Shown: piece by piece, positions 1-5,975 of the stretch
Numbering within the stretch: the first letter of the stretch is position 1
How the letters are laid out: each line of letters begins with the position of its first letter
NCBI GenBank assembly: GCA_005800795.1
Contig: SYEN01000552.1
Coordinates: 1-8,165 of the forward strand
DNA from: Burkholderiales bacterium
GTDB taxonomy: Bacteria; Pseudomonadota; Gammaproteobacteria; Burkholderiales; SG8-41
DNA length: 8,165 nt
Reading direction: 5' to 3'
Notes under the pieces: generated by a model
Databases searched by the model: none
Seen by the model: only the letters and a program-made list of their open reading frames with translations
Told to the model about the DNA's origin: nothing
Program-made: the position numbers and the translations under genes

Positions 1-146
1 TGCATGGTTCGCCGTGGCAGTTCTCGGAAACGCCGGCAAAAATCGGTGTCGCGCCGGAACTGGGCCAACACAACGACGCCATACTGAAAGACATCGGTTT
101 CAGCGTGGCGGATATTCAAGGCTTGCGCGAACGCAAGGTCATCTGA
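1..146 (+). CDS. Class III CoA-transferase (CaiB/BaiF family), C-terminal end only
   Basis: Only the last 47 codons are present, read from base 3 to a TGA at 144-146; the gene begins before the window. The translated tail contains HGSPWQFSETPA near its start, then PELGQHNDAIL, and ends in LRERKVI. This matches the usual C-terminus of family III CoA-transferases: a G-x-PW-x-FS-x-TPA stretch, then P-x-LGQHN/T-x-x-IL, then an LR-x-x-x-VI end. These enzymes move CoA between an acyl-CoA and a free carboxylic acid in the cytoplasm. The catalytic Asp lies in the missing N-terminal part, so activity and substrate cannot be judged. The gene converges with the cupin gene, with only 28 bp between the two stop codons. 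Its presence beside a second, unrelated CoA-transferase operon suggests a locus concerned with CoA activation of carboxylates (inference). Confidence 0.85.
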   Translation, partial: HGSPWQFSETPAKIGVAPELGQHNDAILKDIGFSVADIQGLRERKVI

Positions 147-174
147 GTTCCCGGGCCAACCGCCAGCCGCGCGG

Positions 175-1059
175 CTACCCCGCGAACGCGAAGCGCGTAT
201 CCTGCACCGTTACGATACGCGCGCCCCTCTCACCCGCAACCAGACCGTGCGGCACGCCCGGCGGTACATGCATAACGAAACGTTCGCGCACGCGGCAGGC
301 GCTGCCCGCGATGGATGCGTCGACGTCGCCTTGAGCCACCAGCGTGAATTGTTCGTTGTCGTGCGTGTGTACGGGCAGCGTTGCGCCGGGCGCCAGATTC
401 AGCACGGCGACTTGCAGTTTTTCGCTGATCAGCAAGCCGCCGTACGCGCCATCGGCAGGCTTGATTCCCGGTTGCACCCGCGCGCTGGTGACCCGCCCCG
501 TCTTTTCAGTTAGATCATTAAAGTCATATATATAGCGCGTCTTCCCGCCATGTGGCTCGGTGCTCGCGCTGGCCATCATTTGCGCGGTGGTCAGTCTCGG
601 CTCATGCGCGCGCTTACCAAATCCGGGCAAATAAAACGGCCCGTCGTACTTGCCGTCCACTGGCGGGCCGACGATGCCGTGGCGCGTATCTTTCATCGCG
701 AAAAAATACAGGTCCTCGTCGGGACACGCTTGCCCCGTGTGCACCGACATCGATGGCGTATGCACAATCATGCCTTTGCCACCAAAGGTCTGCTTTTCAG
801 CGGCAATATCCGACACCATCACGCCCTGCAAAATATAATTGAACTGCTCGTTCGGATGCGTGTGCGCCTTGGCACCGGAGCCTGCCGCCTGCATCGCCAG
901 GGCCACCGCGATATGCTCGCCGTAGAGCACCGCGCCGATGGTAGACGACTTCCCTGTGGCGAGCGTCGGCCCAGACAGCACGCGCCGGGGCTCGACGCGG
1001 GCACTGGTGGGATTGTCCGGCGCGATAGTTAACTCTTCGTAACCGTATAGGTATTGCAT
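175..1059 (-). CDS. Bicupin (two-domain cupin) protein, 294 aa
   Basis: The protein has two cupin barrels that look like an internal duplication. The first has HTHPNEQF with H66, H68 and E71, and a distal H107. The second has HTHDNEQF with H231, H233 and E236, and a distal H271 in PPGVPHG. Each therefore keeps the complete 3-His/1-Glu metal set of the cupin fold. The repeats also share a TSARVEP/TSARVQP stretch at residues 18-24 and 191-197. There is no signal peptide, so it is probably cytoplasmic. Bicupins include ring-cleaving dioxygenases such as gentisate dioxygenase, and also decarboxylases and isomerases; the sequence does not say which this is. The frame stays open to 1164, but the ATG at 1059 is preferred because AAGAGG lies 7 nt upstream and a TATAAT box lies further up. 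The longer version would run into the divergent gene's leader and first codons. It is divergent from Bug receptor 1 (80 bp apart) and convergent with the class III CoA-transferase. Confidence 0.85.
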   Translation of the reverse strand: MQYLYGYEELTIAPDNPTSARVEPRRVLSGPTLATGKSSTIGAVLYGEHIAVALAMQAAGSGAKAHTHPNEQFNYILQGVMVSDIAAEKQTFGGKGMIVHTPSMSVHTGQACPDEDLYFFAMKDTRHGIVGPPVDGKYDGPFYLPGFGKRAHEPRLTTAQMMASASTEPHGGKTRYIYDFNDLTEKTGRVTSARVQPGIKPADGAYGGLLISEKLQVAVLNLAPGATLPVHTHDNEQFTLVAQGDVDASIAGSACRVRERFVMHVPPGVPHGLVAGERGARIVTVQDTRFAFAG

Positions 1060-1066
1060 CAAGCGG

Positions 1067-1072
1067 CCTCTT
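1067..1072 (-). promoter_or_regulatory. Ribosome-binding site that fixes the bicupin start
   Basis: On the minus strand AAGAGG ends 7 nt before the ATG at 1059. The alternative upstream starts in the same frame lack a comparable site, which supports a 294-aa rather than a 329-aa protein. Confidence 0.65.
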
Positions 1073-1096
1073 TCGCATACGCTGTGAAACTTCATC

Positions 1097-1102
1097 ATTA
1101 TA
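1097..1102 (-). promoter_or_regulatory. Predicted -10 box (TATAAT) for the bicupin gene
   Basis: The minus strand reads TATAAT, a perfect sigma-70 -10 hexamer, inside the 80-bp divergent intergenic region. Transcription would start near 1090 and give a leader of about 30 nt before the ATG at 1059. No convincing -35 hexamer is found at 16-18 nt spacing, where the sequence is GC-rich, so the promoter may rely on an activator. This is a sequence-based prediction only. Confidence 0.45.
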
Positions 1103-1139
1103 GCCGCGCACCTGACGGCGCCACCACGTGAGGACGACC

Positions 1140-2114
1140 ATGAATCCCAGAACCCAATTGCCATTGGCCTCTATCATGGCAATTTTCGCCACGCTTGGCG
1201 CTCATGCCGCTGAGGTTTTCCCCACGCGTCCCATCCGCATGGTCCTGTCCAACGGTCCCGGCTCGGCGGGCGATATTCTCGGGCGCATTGCCTTTCTGCG
1301 CGCGGCAGACACGCTCGGTCAGGCCATCGTCGTTGATAACCGCCCCGGCGCGGGCGGTACCATCGGTGTGGAAATCGCCGCGCGCGCCACGCCCGATGGC
1401 TACACGCTGCTTGCGACGTCCTTCGCTACACTCGCGGTGGCGCCGCACACCTATAAGAATGTGCCCTATCATCCAGTGAATGATTTCGCGCCGGTGTCGT
1501 TGTTCGCCATCACGCAGGCGGGGCTGTGCGTCGCCGGCGCAGTGCCGGCGAAAACCACGCGCGAGCTGATCGACCTTGCCCGCGCGCGGCCGGGCAAACT
1601 GTTGATGGCATCAGCGGGCATCGGCTCGACCAGCCATCTTGCCGGATTGATGTTCGCCACCGCTGCCGGCATCGAAGTCACCCATGTACCCTACAAGGGC
1701 GGCGGCCCGTCTGCTGCCGCCATCGGCTCAGGCGAAGCGCAATGGGCGCTGGGGCCGCTGTCGGCGTACCTTCCGCCATGGAAAGCCGGCCGCGCACGCT
1801 GCATTGCCGTCAGCGGCGAAAAACGCTCGACGATTTTCCCGGAGTTGCCCACCATCGCCGAAGCGGGTGTGCCCGGCTTTAAATTCCTCGGTTGGAACGG
1901 CGTACTCGCACCCAAGGCCACGCCGCGTGGGCTGGTCGACCGCCTGAACAGCGCACTGGTGCAGGCGCTGAAAACGCCCGAAGTGCGCCAGCTCTACGCC
2001 GCGCAAGGGGAAGAACCCGCTTGGACCACACCCGACGAGTACGCAAAAATCGTCCGCGAGGATTACGAGCGCTATGGCAAGGTGGTGAAGCTCGCTGGCG
2101 TGAAAGCGGAGTAG
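1140..2114 (+). CDS. Bug/TctC-family periplasmic substrate-binding protein 1, 324 aa
   Basis: This is a tripartite tricarboxylate transporter receptor of the Bug family, which binds small carboxylates in the periplasm. Residues 1 to about 23 form a signal peptide with a hydrophobic core and an A-H-A-A cleavage region. The mature part shows the family order: FPTRPIRMV, the loop NGPGSAGD (residues 38-45), VVDNRPGAGGTIG (64-76), PDGYTLL (85-91), then HVPYKGGGP and LPTIAEAGVPGF in the second lobe. The length is normal. The loop is unusual: the common PF-x-PGG-x-x-D has become SNGPGSAGD, although its Asp is kept. The ATG at 1140 is chosen because GAGG (1130-1133) lies 6 nt upstream; the in-frame GTG at 1128 overlaps that site. 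It leads a unit followed after 87 bp by the class I CoA-transferase-like genes and is divergent from the bicupin gene. The ligand is unknown. Confidence 0.9.
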   Translation: MNPRTQLPLASIMAIFATLGAHAAEVFPTRPIRMVLSNGPGSAGDILGRIAFLRAADTLGQAIVVDNRPGAGGTIGVEIAARATPDGYTLLATSFATLAVAPHTYKNVPYHPVNDFAPVSLFAITQAGLCVAGAVPAKTTRELIDLARARPGKLLMASAGIGSTSHLAGLMFATAAGIEVTHVPYKGGGPSAAAIGSGEAQWALGPLSAYLPPWKAGRARCIAVSGEKRSTIFPELPTIAEAGVPGFKFLGWNGVLAPKATPRGLVDRLNSALVQALKTPEVRQLYAAQGEEPAWTTPDEYAKIVREDYERYGKVVKLAGVKAE

Positions 2115-2132
2115 CGGCATCGCGTAGCACAC

Positions 2133-2162
2133 TTGACCAGTCGTGCATCACAAAGGCATGAT
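2133..2162 (+). promoter_or_regulatory. Possible sigma-70 promoter ahead of the CoA-transferase-like pair
   Basis: TTGACC (2133-2138) and CATGAT (2157-2162) are separated by 18 nt, matching 5/6 and 4/6 of the consensus hexamers. They lie in the 87-bp gap between Bug receptor 1 and the A subunit gene. Transcription would begin around 2169. The pair may allow transcription independent of the upstream receptor gene, but such matches also arise by chance. Confidence 0.3.
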
Positions 2163-2201
2163 CGACAGCAAACCCTTACAGCCCGGTAACCGGAGAACAC
2201 C

Positions 2202-3080
2202 ATGCGTGAAAAACTGACCACACTCGAACAGGCCGCCGCGAAGGTAAAAAGCGGCGCACATCTGGTGATGACCTGCAAAATGCAGCATCCACCGATGGCA
2301 TTTTTACGCGAAGTGGTGAAGCAGGGGGCACGCAATCTGCGCGTGATCGGCGTGGTCGGCGGCGCGGTGAATATTGATTTGCTGGTGGGCGCGGGCGCGG
2401 TGGGCGTGGTGGATACCGCCAGTGTGTCGCTCGGTGAATTTGCGCGCACGGGGCCGAACTTTTCGCGCTACGTCACCGGCGGTCGCCTGAAATCGATGGA
2501 CAATACTTGAGGGGTGCTTTATGCACAGGCCCAGGCTGGGTCTATGGGAGTACCTTACGTGCCCGTCGTCGGTTTGATCGGTACTGATCTGTTGACGCGG
2601 CGTGACGACATGGTGGTGGCGGTGGATCCGTTTGATGGCAAAACCAAGTCCGTGGTCGCCAGGGCGATGACGCCGGATGTCGCGGTGTTTCATGCAGTGG
2701 CAGCGGACCGGCACGGCAATGTGTCGTGCGGCTACGACTGCGAATCCGTGGTGCTGGCCGAGGCTTCCAGGCACGTGGTGGTGACGGCCGAGCGCATTGT
2801 CGATCACCTTCCCGAGAAAGACGCACAAGGCACTTTCATTCCCGGCATTCATGTGGACAGCGTGGTGCATGCGCCGTTCGGTGCGCATCCGGGTGGCTGC
2901 ACCGGTTTTTACGGGCAGGACAAAATTCACATGCGCGATTACGTGATCGCTTCAAAGGACGATGATTCGTTCGCCGAGTACATCCGCGCCCATGTGTTTG
3001 AGGTGAAGCATCACGCGGATTACATCGAGCGTTTCGTGCCGCTCGATTGGCGGCAGCCGGCTCGCGCAATGGGCGGTTGA
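2202..3080 (+). pseudogene. Class I CoA-transferase / IpdA-like subunit A, interrupted by in-frame TGA
   Basis: Both halves lie in one frame, split by a TGA at 2508-2510; read through, the product has 292 positions, a normal length for GctA/IpdA-type subunits. Residues 1-102 hold the N-terminal Rossmann-like part (AAAKVKSGAHLVM, then LRVIGVVGG). After the stop come GVPYVPVVGLIGTDLL, VAVDPFDGKTKSVVARAMTPDVAVFHAVAADRHGNV in pieces, VVVTAERIV and VDSVVHAPFGAHPGGC, all typical of the family. No indel is needed, so a single base substitution explains the break. GGAG lies 6 nt before the ATG. No good internal restart exists: the GTG at 2514 is directly after the stop with no spaced ribosome-binding site. 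The gene overlaps subunit B in TGATG, which implies coupled translation. The intact enzyme would act on cytoplasmic CoA thioesters together with subunit B. It could be a true pseudogene, a base-call error, or readthrough; I favour one of the first two. Confidence 0.8.
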
Positions 3081-3832
3081 TGACCGCGATGAACTACTCC
3101 GACGACGAATTGATGGCAATTCTGCTGTCGCGCGAGGTGCGCGACGGTGAAGTCTCCGCATGCGGCGCGCTGTCGCACATCCCGGCAGCCGCCCTTTTGT
3201 TGGCGCAGGCGACCCATGCGCCGAATGCGCAACTGATTATTCTGGATTCCATTTTTTATCCGTTTCGCACCAGCAAACAGTTTCACTTCCTGGCGCAGCG
3301 CGGCGAACTGGGTCTGTTTTTTGTCAGTGGCGTGCAGATCGACCGCCACGGCAATTACAACCTGCATCAGCTCGGCCCTGATCACGACCAGCCGACAATG
3401 CGCTTCCCCGGCGGGTACGGCGGCGGCATGATTTACTACGGCGCGCAGCGCACGGTGGTGTTTCGCACTGAACACACGAAACGCACTTTCGTCGACAAGG
3501 TGGATTACATTTCCGCCGCCGCCAGCACACCGCCCGATGTGCTTCGGCGCGGCAGCCCCAGCAAGGCAATTTCCACCAAGGCGAGTTTTCGTTTTGATCA
3601 GGGCGACGGTCTGCTGCATCTGGAGTCCATCCATCCTGGCTACGACTTTGATGATATCCGTGACAGCACCGGGTTTGATATCGGCACGGCAACGCCCGCC
3701 GCCACACCCGTACCGAGTGAGGAAGAACTTCACACGCTGCGGCATGCAGTGCGCACCAAAATGATCGACACCGGCACCTATACCGCGTGGGCGACACGAG
3801 CGTTGGGTGGAACTGTCATAAGGGCGGCCTAG
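3080..3832 (+). CDS. Class I CoA-transferase / IpdB-like subunit B, 250 aa
   Basis: This is the beta partner of the preceding subunit. Family features are the N-terminal DDELMAILLSREVRDGE, HAPNAQLIILDS (residues 46-57), GVQIDRHGNYN (84-94), the glycine-rich PGGYGGG (110-116) and RTFVDKVDYIS (135-145). The length fits GctB/IpdB proteins (about 250-260 aa). In glutaconate CoA-transferase the catalytic Glu of subunit B sits at about residue 54 in this strand; here the residue appears to be D56 (ILDS). That makes simple CoA transfer doubtful and a CoA-ester hydrolase or ring-opening role of the IpdAB type possible (inference). The ATG at 3080 overlaps the upstream TGA by one base; an ATG at 3089 is an alternative. 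An upstream TTG at 3047 would lie inside subunit A and is not favoured. Unlike subunit A, the frame is intact. It is the last gene before a 116-bp regulatory gap. Confidence 0.85.
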   Translation: MTAMNYSDDELMAILLSREVRDGEVSACGALSHIPAAALLLAQATHAPNAQLIILDSIFYPFRTSKQFHFLAQRGELGLFFVSGVQIDRHGNYNLHQLGPDHDQPTMRFPGGYGGGMIYYGAQRTVVFRTEHTKRTFVDKVDYISAAASTPPDVLRRGSPSKAISTKASFRFDQGDGLLHLESIHPGYDFDDIRDSTGFDIGTATPAATPVPSEEELHTLRHAVRTKMIDTGTYTAWATRALGGTVIRAA

Positions 3833-3859
3833 TTCGCCAAGCTTACGCGCAGCCATCCA

Positions 3860-3872
3860 CGCCGTTCCGGCG
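3860..3872 (+). terminator. Weak hairpin after subunit B, possible terminator
   Basis: CGCCG and CGGCG pair around a TTC loop, 28 nt after the subunit B stop, followed by AT-rich DNA. There is no run of T, so intrinsic termination is uncertain. The position between two apparent transcription units is suitable. Confidence 0.25.
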
Positions 3873-3884
3873 ACATCTATAAAT

Positions 3885-3902
3885 TATTCAATAAAAACAA
3901 AT
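3885..3902 (+). repeat. 18-nt AT-rich repeat, copy 1, upstream of Bug receptor 2
   Basis: The sequence TATTCAATAAAAACAAAT occurs here and again, identically, at 8083-8100. With one mismatch the match extends 4 nt to the left. It ends 47 nt before the ATG at 3949. It contains ATT-N11-AAT, the general shape of a LysR-type regulator site, though this could be chance in AT-rich DNA. TTCAAT (3887-3892) and GATATT (3910-3915), 17 nt apart, could form a weak promoter here. A shared promoter or operator element is the best reading. Confidence 0.6.
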
Positions 3903-3948
3903 ACTTACAGATATTCCGATTGACGGTAACCCAGAAAATCGACGCCCC

Positions 3949-4917
3949 ATGCGCGCATTCATGCTGCTGCTGTTATGTGCCCCGCTCGCCGCGCAGGCGC
4001 AGCCTGCCAAAACCAAAAGTGGCGAGTACCCCAATAAACCCGTGCGCCTGATCGTGCCCTTCTCGCCCGGCGGTACCAACGACGTGCTGGCACGCATGAT
4101 TGCGCAGCACTTATCGCAAACCTGGGGCGAGAGTTTCATCGTCGATAATCGCACTGGTGCGGAGGGCCTGATCGGCACTGAGATCGCGGTCAAGGCCAAA
4201 CCTGACGGCTATACGCTGCTTTTGGTGTCGTCCGCCTATGTCATGAACCCGGCCGTGCGCAAGATGCCGTACAACTCGCTCAAGGCCATGGATTTTGTCG
4301 CCAAACTGGGCGCAACCTTTACCGTACTGAGCGCAGGGCCGTCGTTGCCCGCCACCAGCATGAAGGATTTGCTCGCTGCCGCGAAAGCCAAACCCGGCGA
4401 GCTGGTGCTCACCACCTCCGGCGGCTTTCAGTATTTTGCCTCCGCCCTGTTCACCAGCCTGTCGAAGCACGATTTCAACATCGTGCTCTACAAGGGAGCA
4501 GTGCCCGCGATGATCGATGTCCTCGGCGGGCAGGCACATGTCACCTTCGCGGTGAGCGTGCCGGCACTGCCGCATCTGCGTTCCGGCAAACTGAAGGGGC
4601 TGGCAGTCGGCGCCTTGAAACGCGCCGAGTTATTGCCCGATATTCCGACGCTCGACGAGACCGGTATCAAGGGTTACGACGCTTCGAACTGGTATTCTAT
4701 CGCCACGCCCGCCGGCACGCCGCCCGCGGTGGTGACGAAGCTGCACAACGAAATCGCGCGTTACTTCAATCTGCCTGAAACACAAAAGCAGTTGACCACC
4801 ATGGGCGCCGTCATCGATCTTAAAACGCCGGCGGAAATGCGCAAGTTTATTCCGGCTGAAATCGCCAAGTGGACCAAGGTCGCCATCGACACGCGCATGC
4901 CGAGGTCCATGGATTAA
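3949..4917 (+). CDS. Bug/TctC-family periplasmic substrate-binding protein 2, 322 aa
   Basis: It is a second Bug-family receptor with a short signal peptide: Arg2, a leucine-rich core at about residues 4-13, and an AQA-QP cleavage region near residue 18. Family motifs follow in order: YPNKPVRLIVPF (27-38), SPGGTND (39-45), IVDNRTGAEGLIGTEIAVKAKPDGYTLL in pieces, LYKGAVPAMIDVLGGQ in the second lobe, and LPDIPTLDETGIKGY. The ligand loop keeps the standard PF-x-PGG-x-x-D form, unlike receptor 1. The length is normal and the frame intact. The ATG at 3949 is the first start after an in-frame TAA at 3892-3894. No clear Shine-Dalgarno sequence precedes it or the next ATG at 3961, so translation may be weak or use a short leader. 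It opens a unit with receptor 3, the epimerase-like gene and receptor 4. Its ligand, probably a small carboxylate, is not predictable. Confidence 0.9.
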   Translation: MRAFMLLLLCAPLAAQAQPAKTKSGEYPNKPVRLIVPFSPGGTNDVLARMIAQHLSQTWGESFIVDNRTGAEGLIGTEIAVKAKPDGYTLLLVSSAYVMNPAVRKMPYNSLKAMDFVAKLGATFTVLSAGPSLPATSMKDLLAAAKAKPGELVLTTSGGFQYFASALFTSLSKHDFNIVLYKGAVPAMIDVLGGQAHVTFAVSVPALPHLRSGKLKGLAVGALKRAELLPDIPTLDETGIKGYDASNWYSIATPAGTPPAVVTKLHNEIARYFNLPETQKQLTTMGAVIDLKTPAEMRKFIPAEIAKWTKVAIDTRMPRSMD

Positions 4918-4921
4918 CGCC

Positions 4922-4928
4922 GGGGGAA
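4922..4928 (+). promoter_or_regulatory. Ribosome-binding site selecting a GTG start for Bug receptor 3
   Basis: GGGGGAA lies 6 nt before the GTG at 4935. It supports this start over the in-frame ATG at 4869, which would overlap receptor 2 and add 22 polar residues before the signal peptide. Confidence 0.6.
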
Positions 4929-4934
4929 TTCTGC

Positions 4935-5939
4935 GTGACTAACTGCATTCGGTTATTTCGTTCGTTCTGCTGTTCGTATTTCTGTGCGCTTGCCGCGCTC
5001 GCCGCAAGCACAAACGCCTTGGCGCAAGCCGCTGCTGCTCAACCCTGGCCCGTCCGCCCGATACGCCTCATCATGCCCTTTCCGCCGGGTGGCGCCACCG
5101 ACGTCAACGCCCGCGCGCTGGCCAGGGAAATGGAAGGCTCGCTCGGCCAGCCGATTGTGGTCGACAACCGCGGCGGTGCCAACGGCATTATCGGCAGCGA
5201 CATCGTCGCCAAATCTGCGCCGGATGGTTACACGCTGATGCACATCTCGGTGGCGTTCGCCATCAATCCCAGCACGTATAAAAAGCTGCCGTTTGATCCG
5301 ATCCGCGACTTCACGCCGATTACCAACCCCGTAGTCGGCAACGGCGCGCTGTTGATGGTGCATCCGGCCGTGCCGGCGCGCACGCTTGGCGAACTCATTG
5401 CCGTGGCGAAAAAACAGCAGCTGGTGTTCAGTTCGCCCGGCATCGGCAACGTGCTGCATCTGATCAACGAAGCGTTCAACGCGCGCGCTGGCATCCGCAT
5501 GCTGCACGTGCCGTACAAAGGCTCCAACCCCGCATTGGTGGCGCTGCTCGGCGCGGAATCGCAGGTGATGGTGGTGCCACCGCTCACCGCTACACCCTAC
5601 GTCAAATCCGAACGGTTGCGCGCGCTGGCCTACAGCGGCGCCAAGCGGCTCGACACGCTGCCGGATATCCCCACCATCAGCGAGGCCGCGCTGTCCGGCT
5701 TTCAGATCGACACTGGGTGGCACGCCTGGTTCGGTCCGGCGAAAATGCCCGAGCGCATGGTCACGCAGATTTACGATGCCATTCGCACAGCCTTGCATTC
5801 GCCGCGCATGCGCGACTTATTCATCGCGGCGGGCTACCAGCCAGTGGCTGACCCGCCGGCGGTGTTTCAGAAAAACGTCCCACTGGACATCAAACGCTGG
5901 GGCGAAATTGTCAAATCGGCAGGTATCACGCCAGAGTGA
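4935..5939 (+). CDS. Bug/TctC-family periplasmic substrate-binding protein 3, 334 aa
   Basis: A third Bug-family receptor, starting 17 bp after receptor 2 and so probably cotranscribed with it. From the GTG start, residues 1-30 form a signal peptide (Arg6 and Arg9, a hydrophobic core with several Cys, an ALA-Q cleavage region). The mature part has WPVRPIRLIMPFPPGGATD (residues 38-56), VVDNRGGANGIIG, APDGYTLM, HVPYKGSNPALVALLG and LPDIPTISEAALSGF. Compared with its paralogues it lacks the usual K-P-G step after the helix near the middle (VAKKQQLVFSSPG instead of AKAKPGEL-type sequence), a small deletion of about two residues. The frame is intact. It differs clearly in sequence from the other three receptors, so this is an array of diverged paralogues rather than recent copies. 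Periplasmic carboxylate binding is the family role; the ligand is unknown. Confidence 0.9.
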   Translation: MTNCIRLFRSFCCSYFCALAALAASTNALAQAAAAQPWPVRPIRLIMPFPPGGATDVNARALAREMEGSLGQPIVVDNRGGANGIIGSDIVAKSAPDGYTLMHISVAFAINPSTYKKLPFDPIRDFTPITNPVVGNGALLMVHPAVPARTLGELIAVAKKQQLVFSSPGIGNVLHLINEAFNARAGIRMLHVPYKGSNPALVALLGAESQVMVVPPLTATPYVKSERLRALAYSGAKRLDTLPDIPTISEAALSGFQIDTGWHAWFGPAKMPERMVTQIYDAIRTALHSPRMRDLFIAAGYQPVADPPAVFQKNVPLDIKRWGEIVKSAGITPE

Positions 5940-5975
5940 TGCTCGCAGCACACTTAAGCACATAGGAATCAACCC

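Noticed and set aside
165..176. Perfect 12-nt palindrome AGCCGCGCGGCT between the convergent CoA-transferase and bicupin ends
   Set aside because: It overlaps the bicupin stop codon, has almost no loop, and lacks T runs on either side. It is GC-rich sequence that can be palindromic by chance, so I do not call a bidirectional terminator.
550..1032. Long open frame on the + strand opposite the bicupin gene
   Set aside because: Its translation is rich in Arg/His and shows no family motif, as expected for the antisense of a GC-rich coding sequence. The minus-strand frame has two clear cupin motifs.
2183..2193. CCGGT-A-ACCGG palindrome overlapping the ribosome-binding site of the subunit A gene
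   Set aside because: It is short, has a single-base centre that cannot form a stable RNA loop, and no second copy is found. It is too weak to call an operator.
3020..3856. Long open frame on the - strand opposite subunit B
   Set aside because: The + strand frame carries recognisable class I CoA-transferase motifs. The antisense frame has no domain signature or ribosome-binding site and is a by-product of GC-rich codon use.
3920..3925. TTGACG as a -35 box for Bug receptor 2
   Set aside because: A -10 box at normal spacing would fall at about 3943, so transcription would begin inside the coding sequence. No suitable hexamer is present there.
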